A stretch of 64,000 nt of DNA from Mycolicibacterium flavescens. Its GTDB lineage: Bacteria > Actinomycetota > Actinomycetes > Mycobacteriales > Mycobacteriaceae. Of this stretch, positions 8,045-17,080 are shown piece by piece. The notes under the pieces are model-generated. The model made no database searches. It was given only the letters and a program-made list of their open reading frames with translations, and was not told the DNA's origin. Location of the stretch: contig NZ_MIHA01000003.1 of the NCBI RefSeq assembly GCF_001722335.1, positions 1 to 64,000 of the forward strand. Reading direction: 5' to 3'. How positions within the stretch are numbered: position 1 is the first letter of the stretch; every line of letters begins with the position of its first letter. Position numbers and translations under genes: made by a program.

Positions 8045-8965
8045 ATGAGATTCACCGTCTACCTGCCCAACTGTATGCACGTCGCCGCTGTCACCCAGCC
8101 CTGGGAATACGAGCTCGGCGGCCAGGACATCGTCAGGGTCGCTCGACGGGCCGAGGAGCTGGGTTACTCCATGGTCTTTCTGCCCGAGCACTTTTTCACC
8201 CCTAGGCCGCACGTCGAGTTGTCGGGCAACCACTACTTCGATGCCACCACCGCCCAAGCGTTCATTGCGGGTGCCACGTCCACGATCTCTATCGGGTCCA
8301 TGGTGACCATCCTTCCGCTGCACAACCCGATCATCGCCGCCAAACAGATTTCGACATTCGATTGGCTCAGTGGCGGACGCGCGCAAGTCACGGTCGGCGT
8401 CGGCTGGCTGAAGGACGAATTCGACGCGATCGGCGTGCCCTTCAACAAGCGAGGCCGGGTGATGGACGAGTGCCTCGAGGCAATGTTTGAGCTATGGCAC
8501 AGCGACTCACCAAGCTATGACGGCGAATTCGTCAAATTCGACGACATCGCCTTCGGGCCGAAGCCGATTTCGTCTCCCCACCCCACCCTCTGGATGGGTG
8601 GAGATGCCGACGCGGTGCTGCGCCGGGCGGCCCGCTTCGGCGACGGATGGGCACCATGGCTGACCAAGCCCGACGAGTTGCCCGCCAAGCTCGACTACCT
8701 ACGCTCGCAACCCGGATTCGACGACCGGCCGTTCTCGGTGTTCTACAGCCTGGCGGTGCTGTCCATCGGTCAGGAACACGCGATCGTCGACGATCCGAAC
8801 GCCCAGTTCGGCCAGAGCGCTCAGCAGGTCATCGACAACTGCAACATGCTCGCTGAGCGCGGCGTCACCGATACCTGGGTCAACCCGCCACCGGTGAACG
8901 ACTTCAACGCCTACCTGGACCACATGCAGTGGGTGGCCGAAGAGGTCATGCCGAAGGTCGGCTGA
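8045..8965 (+). CDS. LLM-class F420-dependent oxidoreductase
   Basis: A 306-residue TIM-barrel protein of the bacterial luciferase-like family that in mycobacteria normally uses coenzyme F420. Family marks are the N-terminal strand, MVFLPEHFF near residue 40, GVGWLKDEFDAIGVPF near 118-133 and WMGGDADAVLRRAARFGDGW near 182-201. It probably reduces or oxidises a carbonyl/alcohol or enoyl group of the pathway substrate. The ATG at 8045 was chosen because the upstream extension runs through the class 1 operator. Single-gene unit after the divergent operator pair. Confidence 0.85.
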   Translation: MRFTVYLPNCMHVAAVTQPWEYELGGQDIVRVARRAEELGYSMVFLPEHFFTPRPHVELSGNHYFDATTAQAFIAGATSTISIGSMVTILPLHNPIIAAKQISTFDWLSGGRAQVTVGVGWLKDEFDAIGVPFNKRGRVMDECLEAMFELWHSDSPSYDGEFVKFDDIAFGPKPISSPHPTLWMGGDADAVLRRAARFGDGWAPWLTKPDELPAKLDYLRSQPGFDDRPFSVFYSLAVLSIGQEHAIVDDPNAQFGQSAQQVIDNCNMLAERGVTDTWVNPPPVNDFNAYLDHMQWVAEEVMPKVG

Positions 8966-9624
8966 CTGTGATGCCCAGGAACGTGGGAGTCCCGTTCCTG
9001 ATATGAAATTGCTGAATCGAAACTAGTTGTGCGACTGACGAAGACCGGCTGAGGTCCGGCCTGGGTCTGTTTTAGCAGTCTTGCGTACGGGTTTGGCCGC
9101 CGAGATTACCCAGAGGCCGCTGATGCGGTGCAAGCGCACACACTTTCCCATTAAGCCTGGGCGTAGCTGCCGGAGTGGATATGGCCGATGCCACGGTCAG
9201 GGACGCGCCAGTAGAAGTTGGGCTGACGTTCCGCCCCTTTGTCGGTATGGACCTTTCTCGACTTGGAACCGCAGCCACGACAAGAAACTGATTCGCCGGT
9301 GTGGCCCTTTGTGGCGTCGAGGCGCAGCAAGCCGGTCATGCGGAGCAGGCTGGCGCAGATGGATGACTTTCTCCGCCACCTCCGACTGGGCCACCGTTGG
9401 CAGTGCAACAGTGCAACAGTGCACTGGAGCGGTTGTTGAGGCCTCCGAGACCCTAGCTGACCTCCACCGCATACCTCAGCACAACCACAGGCCGGTTGGC
9501 TCGCCTGACTCGGTGCTCTTCACTCCACACGCGATCAGCCTCGCGGCTCCATTAGTCAAGTTCCCGGACCGTCAACGGCCTCAGTCGATTTGAGGCCTAG
9601 TTGATCGCACCTAGTCGCCGACCC
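8966..9624. other. 660-base gap between convergent genes, no recognisable gene
   Basis: Frames of 60-170 codons are open on both strands but none has a family signature, a good ribosome site or consistent codon use. A minus-strand frame (9151-9408) contains a CxxC pattern (CRGCGSK) and might be a relic of something larger. A short tandem repeat, GTGCAACA twice, occurs near 9402-9420. No terminator hairpin with a T run is seen. Confidence 0.4.
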
Positions 9625-10803
9625 TTACGCAGGTGTGATATTCAGCGGTGCCGAACGCAGGCCCATAGTCCCCGTCGGCCATGGCATCTGCGGTTCCTTG
9701 CCGTCGACGTGGGAGTAATCGGGAATGCGCGTGTGCCATTCCTCGAGGATGAGGCGCAGTTCGAGCCGTGCGAGGTGCGAGCCCAGGCAGCGGTGCGGCC
9801 CGCGACCGAACGCGAAGTGCACGGCCTTGCCGTCCACGTGAACCGTGTCGGCGTCGTCGTAGCGGCGCGGATCGCGATTTGCGCTGCCGTAACTGAGCAT
9901 CACGGTGGTGTCCTTCGGTATGACGCGGCCGGCAACCTCCACCTCTTGGGTGGTGACGCGGGGCGCGAACGGAACGGGACCGTCGACGCGCAGGATGTCC
10001 TCAATGAAGGCGGGAATGAGCGAGTAATCGCTGGCTATCCGGCCTCGGAGTTCCGCGTCACCTGCCAGCTTGGCCAGAGAGAAGCCCACCGCCGAGGTCA
10101 CGGTATCCAGGCCTGCCAGCACGAACATGAAGCACAGGCCCAGAATTTCGTTGTCGTCCATAGCCCCCTCGTCGGTGTCCTGCATCAACTGGCTGAGCAT
10201 GTCGGTGCCGGACGGGTCGGTCCGTCGCGCGGCGATGTGCTCCGTCAGATAGGCGAAGAGTTCCATTGCGTGCGCAAGAACCTCGGGAGTGGCCTCCGAG
10301 CTACCGGGGTCGGTGAACTCGAGTATCGAGTCCTTCCACTGCACCAAGCGGTCGCGATCCTCCATGGGCAGTCCGAACAGTGTCAAAAACACCTGGGATG
10401 GAAACGGTGTGGCGAGATCGGGCAGAACGTCGCACACGCCTTTCGCCACGATCGCGTCGATCAACTCGCCGGCTTGCCGCCGAAGTTCGGGCTCGCGTTC
10501 GGCCATTTTCTTCGGGCTGAAGAACGGGTCGAGCATGCGCCGGTACCTGGTGTGATCGGGCGGATCGATTGCGATAGGGATCATCGGGACGGGACTGCCC
10601 AGCCGATCGAACGCCTTGGCCGAAGAGAAGATGTCAGGCCTTTTGGCCGCGAACTCCACCGCGTCGGCGCTGGTGAGCACGATTTCCTCGCCCGCGGTCA
10701 CCGCCTCCCCCGCGTCCCGCAGTTCCCGCCATGCGCGCGACCGATCCTGTCCGAACGGAAGCTCGCTGAGGTTCACAGTTCCACTGACTTCCAGCTTGTT
10801 CAT
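9625..10803 (-). CDS. cytochrome P450 with DxxR in place of ExxR
   Basis: A 392-residue P450. The I-helix oxygen-activation motif AGLDT is at 230-234 and the haem ligand C339 sits in FGRGPHRCLG. In the K helix the normally invariant Glu of ExxR is Asp (D269-I-L-R272), which is unusual. The ATG at 10803 was chosen because a longer frame would cross the class 1 operator. It is divergent from the TetR at 10976 and shares the operator at 10856. The general look (PPDHTRYRRMLDPFFSPKKM) is that of actinobacterial terpenoid/steroid/aromatic hydroxylases; the substrate is unknown. It needs a ferredoxin and reductase from elsewhere. Confidence 0.88.
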   Translation of the reverse strand: MNKLEVSGTVNLSELPFGQDRSRAWRELRDAGEAVTAGEEIVLTSADAVEFAAKRPDIFSSAKAFDRLGSPVPMIPIAIDPPDHTRYRRMLDPFFSPKKMAEREPELRRQAGELIDAIVAKGVCDVLPDLATPFPSQVFLTLFGLPMEDRDRLVQWKDSILEFTDPGSSEATPEVLAHAMELFAYLTEHIAARRTDPSGTDMLSQLMQDTDEGAMDDNEILGLCFMFVLAGLDTVTSAVGFSLAKLAGDAELRGRIASDYSLIPAFIEDILRVDGPVPFAPRVTTQEVEVAGRVIPKDTTVMLSYGSANRDPRRYDDADTVHVDGKAVHFAFGRGPHRCLGSHLARLELRLILEEWHTRIPDYSHVDGKEPQMPWPTGTMGLRSAPLNITPA

Positions 10804-10855
10804 GGGTGGAGATCCTCTCTGCGCGTTACCGCAAACTACACATCCGGAGACACTG

Positions 10856-10871
10856 TGACAGTAGACTGTCA
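10856..10871. promoter_or_regulatory. class 1 operator TGACAGTAGACTGTCA
   Basis: A full class 1 palindrome extended to GTGACAGT-AG-ACTGTCAC, 53 bases before the P450 start and 105 before the divergent TetR gene. Its place makes the adjacent TetR the best candidate for the class 1 regulator. Confidence 0.82.
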
Positions 10872-10975
10872 CATATGCGGAAGTATTGCGGGCGAATCCA
10901 CGAGTGTCAACGACGTCAGCTCACCGAACCGCGTTGTAGTGTCGGTTCAGCCGAGGCGATCGAGGAGGCGGCGTG

Positions 10976-11566
10976 ATGGCACGTGGGGATCGCTCACCAC
11001 GGGACGCACATGCGGACCGGACACGGAATGCACTACTCGAGGCTGCCCTGAATCTGTTCAGCGTCAACGGTTACGACGACACCACAACGGACCAGATCGC
11101 CGAGAGCGCCGGCGTGTCGCCGCGGACGTTCTTTCGCTACTTCCCCACCAAGGAGTCGGTGCTGTTCTTCGGCGAGTACGACTTCATCGACGCCGTCAGC
11201 GGCGTGTATCTCGCCCAGCCTGAGGAACTGTCCGATTTCGAGGCCATGGCGAACTCGTTCGCACTCCTTGCGCCTGGACTCAAGCGCATCCGAAAGCGAA
11301 TCGCGCAGTACCGTGAAGCGGTCGCATCGTCGCTGGTGCTGCTCGGGCGTGAGCGCAGGAACCACGAGGCCAACGCCGAGACGGTGGCGAAGGCGATCGC
11401 CGAACGGCGCCATCTAGCGACTCCGGATGACGAGTGCCAGCTGTTGGCATCGGTCGGGATGCTGCTCGTCGAGCGATCCCTCATTCAGTGGTTGGCCACA
11501 CCGGGCCGGGGCCTCGACGACATCATCCGCGAGGAGTTCGCCGCACTACCCGTAGTACTGAAATAG
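10976..11566 (+). CDS. TetR-family regulator, candidate for class 1 operators
   Basis: A 196-residue TetR. The N-terminal helix-turn-helix is clear (RTRNALLEAALNLFSVNGYD, then IAESAGVSPRTFFRYFPTKE, residues 16-61); the C-terminal ligand domain is divergent as usual. The ATG at 10976 is 7 bases after AGGAGG; the GTG at 10973 is only 4 bases away. It is divergent from the P450 with the class 1 palindrome between them, the usual arrangement of an autoregulated local repressor whose ligand is a pathway compound. Its stop abuts the stop of the convergent AveC-like gene. Confidence 0.88.
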   Translation: MARGDRSPRDAHADRTRNALLEAALNLFSVNGYDDTTTDQIAESAGVSPRTFFRYFPTKESVLFFGEYDFIDAVSGVYLAQPEELSDFEAMANSFALLAPGLKRIRKRIAQYREAVASSLVLLGRERRNHEANAETVAKAIAERRHLATPDDECQLLASVGMLLVERSLIQWLATPGRGLDDIIREEFAALPVVLK

Positions 11567-12622
11567 CTAGCGATCGTCGAACAGCGTCCCGTCGGGACAG
11601 CGCCGTGGTGTATCCGGGCCGCAGTATTGCGTGCGCAGATATGACGGGTACGTATCGGTCGGGCCTGCGTAGAGCCCGGCGATGTTGACGGGCACGTCGT
11701 ATACGCCGATCGCGATCACATGCATGAAACCGGCGACGGCCAGCACCCGTAGCAGTGCCTTGAGCTTCGGCCCGGCCCAGTGCAGAGTCTCGATGCCGGA
11801 CTCGACCCGGATCTGGCCTTTGCGGTTCCGGAAGAACATCAGCGCTCCGCTCGTGCTCAGCACCAGAGACCACAGGATGGGGCCGTAGAGCGGGATCTGC
11901 ACGGTTTGCCCGGCCCACAGCGTGACACTCGGAATCGAAGCGGGATAGGCGACCAGCCCGTGATGCACCGCGAAGATCTCCAGCGGGAACTCGATAACGT
12001 ACACCGCGAGCCAGCCGCAGCAGAACGTGCGAACGGGTCCCAGCGCCGGCCAGCGGCGCCGTGCCCGTCCCATCGCCCACCGCGCGAGCGATCCCATCGC
12101 CAACGGCATCCAGATGTAGATCATGCCGATCATCAACACAGGTTCGGCCATGAACCGGCTGCCGGGACTCAGCGATCCGGGGACGTTCTCCATCCAGTTG
12201 CCGAAGTTCACCAACCCGGCGTTGTAGAACAAAACCGGCTGGAACCAGTTGATCAGGGGATCGTGCCACCAGGCGATCGTCGATCCGATGACGACGGCCG
12301 CCTCGACGCAAAGCTGACGCTCGCGCAGGCACTTGCGAACCACGTAGACGATCGCACCGAGTGCCAGTAGCGGGCAGGCGATCTGGAAGGCGATGATCGC
12401 CGCCTGGGTCCCGCCGGGGATCGGATCAGGACCGGGAGCGACCGGCGCCGCATTCCCGGAGACGATCCACGAGGTGTAGACGTAGGTGGCGAATGCGACG
12501 CACACTGCGCCGACCGCCGACCAGAACAACACCGGTCGGATGGTTCTGATCTCCGGCTGCGCAGCTCTGGGCGCGATCCCGCCGACCTCGTCGGCGCTCT
12601 TCAAGTCGGTCAAGGCAAACAT
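11567..12622 (-). CDS. spirocyclase AveC-family membrane protein
   Basis: A 351-residue integral membrane protein with about seven hydrophobic segments. The motifs SRFMAEPVLMIGMIYIWMP, VIEFPLEIFAVHHGLVAYPAS and the C-terminal YCGPDTPRRCPDGT are those of the AveC-like family. AveC itself is a membrane spirocyclase of avermectin synthesis; the mycobacterial relatives are uncharacterised and often lie beside P450 and TetR genes. A class 1 operator lies 26 bases upstream. A decayed paralogue lies at 13110-13797. The role in a catabolic region is inferred to be a membrane step on a hydrophobic terpenoid or steroid-like molecule. Confidence 0.8.
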   Translation of the reverse strand: MFALTDLKSADEVGGIAPRAAQPEIRTIRPVLFWSAVGAVCVAFATYVYTSWIVSGNAAPVAPGPDPIPGGTQAAIIAFQIACPLLALGAIVYVVRKCLRERQLCVEAAVVIGSTIAWWHDPLINWFQPVLFYNAGLVNFGNWMENVPGSLSPGSRFMAEPVLMIGMIYIWMPLAMGSLARWAMGRARRRWPALGPVRTFCCGWLAVYVIEFPLEIFAVHHGLVAYPASIPSVTLWAGQTVQIPLYGPILWSLVLSTSGALMFFRNRKGQIRVESGIETLHWAGPKLKALLRVLAVAGFMHVIAIGVYDVPVNIAGLYAGPTDTYPSYLRTQYCGPDTPRRCPDGTLFDDR

Positions 12623-12647
12623 CCCTTCGGCAATGACCTACCAAACA

Positions 12648-12663
12648 TGGCAGTTCACTGTCA
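12648..12663. promoter_or_regulatory. class 1 operator TGGCAGTTCACTGTCA
   Basis: A 15-of-16 class 1 palindrome, 26 bases upstream of the AveC-like gene on the minus strand. Confidence 0.76.
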
Positions 12664-13107
12664 CAGTGTCAACGGTCGCACGAGAATGCGCGGCTAGCGG
12701 TAGCGGCGGTTCATCAGCGTCGTGGCCTCGCGCCTCGCCCCCGCGTAGGCATGCCGTGCACGTGGTGTCATGCCGACGACTCTGCTGCCGCCTGGTTTGT
12801 AGAAGCGCGCCTCGACGGCCAACCTGCGGTCCGTGGCGCCCGTCGCGCCGCCGAGGGGTGAATCCGGCTGCGCCCACACCGCCCGGCGTCGAACCGCATA
12901 AATGGCGCGTCAGCCGGTCGGCTGTGATCCCCGAAGCCGAAGGCGGTCCCGTGCCAGGCACTTTCGGCATGACTGCGGCAGCCGGTTACCGACGGCGGAG
13001 AGGTTGTCCGCGCTAGCGACGCGGTTCATCGACGATTTCCGTGACATCGACATATAGCCGAATAGGTTACACAAGAAACGTGACAGCTCGTTAGACATTT
13101 ATAGGGT
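12664..13107. other. gap without a recognisable gene
   Basis: A minus-strand frame ending near 12694 (tail TTLMNRRYR) has a look of a short-chain dehydrogenase C-terminus but no start or body, so it may be another relic. Nothing else with a family signature was seen on either strand. Confidence 0.35.
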
Positions 13108-13109
13108 TC

Positions 13110-13797
13110 AGCAAGCCTTCGCCGAACATCATCTACTCGACTGGCTGCCGATCTAGACGCCAAACGATCCGCTGTTCATGCCATTCGCCTACGCCGTTTA
13201 CTGGGGCGTACACGCACTCCTGGTGTTGTGTCTTAGCCAGTGGGTGTCCCGCGGTTCGGCTGGAGCATGCTCAAATCGATGGTCGTGCTTGCTATTCCGG
13301 TCAACTACGTATGGGACTTCGTCGTCGAGGGCACGGCTACGGCGATGGGCTGGTGGACCTACGACCCTGGCATCGGCCCGGTGCTCGAATGGAGCAACGG
13401 TGGTCGCATTACGCTGCTCTGGACCATCGGCATCATGTGCACGTGGCCCAACCTGATCGCCTACTGGGCCGGCAAGCCGCCGGTCCGTGGGCTGAACCAT
13501 TTCGAGCGGTTCTGCCGATTAGATCGCTTCACCATTCCCAAGACGTCACCGCACATGTCCAGCGTGAGAGATGCTCCCGGTGGTGTCGCCCTTGCTGCCA
13601 CACAGGCACCCTTGACCAAGCAGCAGGAGTTCGGCGACTACCTCAACTACGAGGCCACCATTCCGCGGTGGCGCTTCGAGCTGATGCGACTGGGGACCTG
13701 GTACATCGTCTTCCAGGTCAGCTTCTTCGTTTTCCTTATTCTGCCGCTGGTGATCATGCGGTGTGCCACCGGCGCCGACAGCCCCTACATCCCCTGA
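13110..13797 (+). pseudogene. AveC-like membrane protein, broken copy
   Basis: From about 13110 the frame reads EHHLLDWLPI, then a TAG at 13154-13156 where the context (TPNDPLFMPFAYAVYWGVHA follows) calls for Trp. Near 13252 one base is missing, after which a second frame continues RFGWSMLKSMVVLAIPVNYVW to the stop at 13795-13797. The C-terminal two thirds are well kept (YDPGIGPVLEWSNGGR, GLNHFERFCRLDRF). A shortened protein could start at GTG 13240 but would lack the first membrane helices. This is a degraded paralogue of the intact gene at 11567-12622; the lesions look recent. Confidence 0.82.
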
Positions 13798-13823
13798 TCA
13801 CTGAGGAGCCTGACACGAAGGAC

Positions 13824-13964
13824 ATGCCCGCCGCGTTCTTCCTTCCCCCGCAGAGCAATGAGGCGCTGAAGGAAAACATCCGACTGCTCGCGGGGTGCAC
13901 CGCGCTCATCGCGATACTCGGCGTCATCGTGGCGCTGACGCAGGGCATCGTCGTCAGCGTGTAA
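13824..13964 (+). CDS. small single-span membrane protein
   Basis: A 46-residue frame starting at ATG 13824 with one hydrophobic helix (CTALIAILGVIVALTQGIVVSV) after a short polar N-terminus. It follows the broken AveC copy by 26 bases and was probably part of the same operon, perhaps a helper subunit of that membrane protein. Codon use is normal for the region. No family recognised; it may now be non-functional if its partner is lost. Confidence 0.5.
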   Translation: MPAAFFLPPQSNEALKENIRLLAGCTALIAILGVIVALTQGIVVSV

Positions 13965-14094
13965 TCCCGTCGTCCGAGGGGGCGCAGTGCAATAGCGTTG
14001 TCTAGCAATCCAAAGGACAGGATTCGGGCCAGCTCCTCGATGGAGACGGGCGGCATTAGCCGGTGCGAGCCTCCCGCCCAGCGGCGTACTCATC

Positions 14095-14108
14095 TAACAT
14101 TGGTGTCA
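14095..14108. promoter_or_regulatory. class 2 operator TAACATTGGTGTCA
   Basis: A TGACA-N4-TGTCA type site with one mismatch, 20 bases before the extradiol dioxygenase start and just upstream of its CGGAGG ribosome site. Confidence 0.55.
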
Positions 14109-14128
14109 CTTCTACCGGAGGTGCGTAA

Positions 14129-14986
14129 GTGACGTCAGAACGGTTGGTGGTCTGCGCGAGCCACAGCCCAGGCAAGGAACGCGATGTGGAGCACGCCTTC
14201 GGGCGCCGCTTCCGAGCTGCGCTGGACATGGCAGCGGACCGGGTCCGGCAGTTCGATCCCGACCTGGTGGTGGTTTTCGGCGGTGACCACCGTCGGGCCT
14301 TCCGCCATGTCGTGCCGGCGTTCGGGATCGCGCTGTCCGCATCCATTCTCGCCGAGGGCCGGCATCCAAGCGGTGATCTCGACGTGCCACCCGACACTGC
14401 CCGACTGCTGTGCGAACACCTGCTGTGGGACGGCTTCGATGTCGCGGCGTGCCGCGACATCGGATTGGATCATGCATTCGCACAGCCGATCCGAGACCTG
14501 GTGGGCGAGTTGGCGGACAAACCCGTCATTCCCGTGGCAGTGAACTGTGCGACCGCTCCCCTGCCCAGGGGGCGCCGCGTCGCCGAGTTCGGCGCGGCGG
14601 TGGGACGGTTCCTCGACGGCCTCGACGAACGGACCGTGGTCATCGGGACCGGCGGTTTGTCGCACTCGCCGCCGAGCCTGGAGGTCGACACCTACGACCT
14701 CGGTGACGAACAGCGGGCCAAGATCATCGCCGACGGAATGCCGGAGGCTCGCACGAAGATTCGGCCCGACTGGGATGCCGAGGTGTTGCAAGCGATGTCG
14801 GCCTGGGATGTGGAGAGGTTGGTCGGACTCGTAGACAACGCGCACGCGCGAGCGGGGGCGGGAGCCAACGAAGTCCGCACTTGGCTGGCAGCCGGGGCCG
14901 CGGGCGGCGGGCGGCCGGTATCACCGTTGGGCTACGAGCCGGTGCCGGAATGGATCACCGGGATGGCGGTCGCCGCGTCGTCGTGA
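14129..14986 (+). CDS. class III extradiol ring-cleavage dioxygenase (MhpB/LigB-type)
   Basis: A 285-residue Fe(II) dioxygenase that should meta-cleave a catechol. Candidate metal and catalytic residues are H12 (ASHSPG), H54 (GGDHRRAF), H115 (LDHAFAQP) and H179 ([10 protein letters not shown]). The whole pattern is that of 2,3-dihydroxyphenylpropionate 1,2-dioxygenase rather than of the vicinal-oxygen-chelate HsaC type. Start GTG 14129 follows CGGAGG. The later meta-cleavage enzymes are 31 kb away at 45.6-48.1 kb, but carry the same class of operator, so they are probably one pathway. Its end overlaps the convergent racemase gene by 32 bases. The exact catechol is not known. Confidence 0.88.
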   Translation: MTSERLVVCASHSPGKERDVEHAFGRRFRAALDMAADRVRQFDPDLVVVFGGDHRRAFRHVVPAFGIALSASILAEGRHPSGDLDVPPDTARLLCEHLLWDGFDVAACRDIGLDHAFAQPIRDLVGELADKPVIPVAVNCATAPLPRGRRVAEFGAAVGRFLDGLDERTVVIGTGGLSHSPPSLEVDTYDLGDEQRAKIIADGMPEARTKIRPDWDAEVLQAMSAWDVERLVGLVDNAHARAGAGANEVRTWLAAGAAGGGRPVSPLGYEPVPEWITGMAVAASS

Positions 14987-16034
14987 GTGGGCCGTCCGCG
15001 CCCGGCTTCGGGGTAGGCGCAGGCGTGCGGGAAAACAGCGGCGCCGGTGCCGGCTGGAGTGTTCCTCCGACGTCGACGAAGATGTTGCGCGCCTTCAGAT
15101 GTGGATCATCCATGGCTTCGGTGGCGGTCAACACCGGCGTGACGCAAGCATCGCTGTCGGCGAACAGCTGCGACCAGTGGTTGCGGGGATGCGCACCGAA
15201 CCGCTCGGACAGCACCCGCCGCATCGCCGGCCAACCCGCGGGGTCACGTTGCGGACCAAGAGTGGTTGGATCGATGTCCAGCAGTCGAAGCAACTCGGCA
15301 TAGAACGCCGGCTCCAGTGCGCCAACCGCCACGTAACGGCCGTCGGCGCACTCGTAGGTGCTGTAGAACGGCGCCGAGCCATCAAATGCATTGGCCCCCC
15401 GCTCATCCGACCAACGTCCGTCGGCCAGCATCGACCACACCACGTGGCCCAGCATCGAAGCTCCGTTGACTATGGCGGCGTCGACGACCTGCCCGCGGCC
15501 GGAATTCTGGCGCTCGATCAGGGCGGCGAGCACGCCGACGACCGCGAACAGCGAGCCCCCTCCGTAGTCACCGACGAGGTTGAGCGGCGGCGGTGGCGGC
15601 CGGTCCGGGGCACCCATAGCGTGCAGCAAGCCGGTAAGACCGATGTAGTTGATGTCGTGCCCGGCCTGCTGGGCGCGGGGACCAGTCTGCCCCCATCCCG
15701 TGACCCGGGCGTAGATCAGACGCGGGTTGAGCCGTGCGCACTCGTCTGGACCCAGGCCAAGCCGCTCGGTGACCCCGGGGCGGAACCCCTCGAGGAGAAC
15801 GTCGGCTCTGTCGATGAGTTCACGCACCGCGGCGAGTTCGTCTGGATTCTTCAGGTCCGCGGCCACGACTCGCCTGCCGCGGTGGCCCGCGACCGCGCCC
15901 CCGGGTCGCTGCACGCGGGTCACCTCTGCGCCGAGGTCGGCCAGCATCATGGCTGCATGCGGGCCGGGGCCCATACCCGCCAGTTCGACCACGCGGATCC
16001 CAGACAGCGGACCTGACGAAACGGCGTGCTCCAC
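14955..16034 (-). CDS. mcr: alpha-methylacyl-CoA racemase (CaiB/BaiF family)
   Basis: A 359-residue family III CoA-transferase-fold enzyme. H126, D156 and E241 fall exactly on the catalytic numbering of the mycobacterial alpha-methylacyl-CoA racemase (in GHDINY, GDYGGG and ALEPAF). It should epimerise 2-methylacyl-CoA thioesters so that beta-oxidation of branched or sterol-like side chains can proceed. The GTG at 16034 is 7 bases after a TAGGAT -10 box, which suggests a leaderless mRNA. A weak class 2 site lies just upstream. Convergent with, and overlapping, the dioxygenase gene. Confidence 0.85.
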   Translation of the reverse strand: MEHAVSSGPLSGIRVVELAGMGPGPHAAMMLADLGAEVTRVQRPGGAVAGHRGRRVVAADLKNPDELAAVRELIDRADVLLEGFRPGVTERLGLGPDECARLNPRLIYARVTGWGQTGPRAQQAGHDINYIGLTGLLHAMGAPDRPPPPPLNLVGDYGGGSLFAVVGVLAALIERQNSGRGQVVDAAIVNGASMLGHVVWSMLADGRWSDERGANAFDGSAPFYSTYECADGRYVAVGALEPAFYAELLRLLDIDPTTLGPQRDPAGWPAMRRVLSERFGAHPRNHWSQLFADSDACVTPVLTATEAMDDPHLKARNIFVDVGGTLQPAPAPLFSRTPAPTPKPGADGPLTTTRRPPSR

Positions 16035-16056
16035 GATCCCAATCCTAGCGATAATC

Positions 16057-16070
16057 TGACATATTGTGCA
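16057..16070. promoter_or_regulatory. weak class 2 operator upstream of the racemase
   Basis: On the minus strand it reads TGCACAATATGTCA, with a good right half-site TGTCAGAT and a poor left one. It lies 23 bases upstream of the racemase start. Confidence 0.4.
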
Positions 16071-16131
16071 TATCTGATATCGCAGCCATAGGCCTAGACG
16101 ATCTAGTACGCGGTCTGTGGCATTGTTAATC

Positions 16132-16145
16132 TGACATCAACGTCA
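16132..16145. promoter_or_regulatory. class 2 operator TGACATCAACGTCA
   Basis: A TGACA-N4-TGTCA type palindrome with one mismatch, 6 bases before the GTG of the broken CoA-transferase gene on the plus strand. Confidence 0.65.
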
Positions 16146-16151
16146 TACCGC

Positions 16152-17080
16152 GTGGGAGTATCGCACCGTGAGTATCTCGCGCCGGCGCAGGAGCCGCTCG
16201 CGGGCATCAGCGTCGTGAGCCTCGAGCAGGCCGTGGCCGCGCCGTACGCGACCCGACAGCTCGCTGACCTCGGCGCCCGTGTCGTGAAAGTCGAACGACC
16301 ACGTGGCGGCGACTTCGCCCGCGGCTACGACCACACCGTCCGAGGCGAATCGAGCTATTTCTTCTGGCTCAACCGCGGCAAGGAGTCGCCGGCCGTCGAT
16401 CTCAAGCACCCTATGACCTGTTGATCCAGGCCGAAGCCGGACTGTTGTCCGTGACAGGCTCGCCGGGCAACTTGGCGCGAACCGGTGTGTCCATCGCCGA
16501 CATCGCCGGGATGTTCACCTTTTCGGGCATCCTCACCGCGCTCTACACGCGGGCCATGACCGGCGTGGTTCGGCCGGTGTCGGTGTCGCTGTTCGACGCG
16601 CTGGTGGAGTGGATGTCACAGCCCCTCTACTACGGCCGCTACGGAGGCACTCCGCCTCTACTCACGGGAGCGCGCCACGGATTGCGCCGTATGGGCCGCT
16701 CATTTCCCCGTGATGGCGACACGGTGTTGCTGGCGGTGCAGAATACGCCCGAATGGCAGCGCTTCTGCGAAGTCGTATTGGAAGCACCCGACGCCTTGGA
16801 GCAGCGCCTGCGGCTCGCCGGTGTCGCCCACGCGCGGATGAACGACGTCGAGCAACTGGCGCACCATCCGGTGCTGACCGGCCGTGACCGCTGGCGCACG
16901 GTACGCACCCCGGGCGGGGATGCAGACGCGATGGCGCCGCCGGTTGCACTCGGTGGCGTCGAGCCTTTGATGGGTGACGTGCCTGCCCTGGGCGCGCACA
17001 GCAGAACGATCCTGCGGGAATTGGGGTGTTCGCCCGAAGCCATCGACGGCCTCTTCGGTGCGGGGAGTGACGTCCGGCTA
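16152..17080 (+). pseudogene. CaiB/BaiF CoA-transferase with internal deletion
   Basis: The first 88 codons from GTG 16152 encode a normal CoA-transferase N-terminus (GISVVSLEQAVAAPYATRQL, VDLKHP). The sequence then jumps near 16410 in another frame to the region after the active site (YDLLIQAEAGLLSVTG), so about 60 residues with the catalytic Asp region are partly lost and the frame is broken. The second frame continues through ILRELGCSPEAIDGLFGAG and has lost its own stop, running into antisense of the TetR gene. It is not functional. It keeps a class 2 operator at its start. Confidence 0.82.

Noticed and set aside
9402..9423. Tandem GTGCAACA repeat
   Set aside because: Only two short copies; no CRISPR or integration features around it.
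9601..11223. 540-codon plus-strand frame opposite the P450
   Set aside because: It is antisense to a P450 with all motifs in order; its translation is rich in His, Arg and Gly with no family signature, as expected of a GC-rich shadow frame.
13824..14128. Minus-strand frame starting PPVSIEELARILSFGLL near 14056
   Set aside because: It looks faintly like the C-terminal part of a TetR regulator but is short and overlaps the small membrane gene; not supported as a feature.
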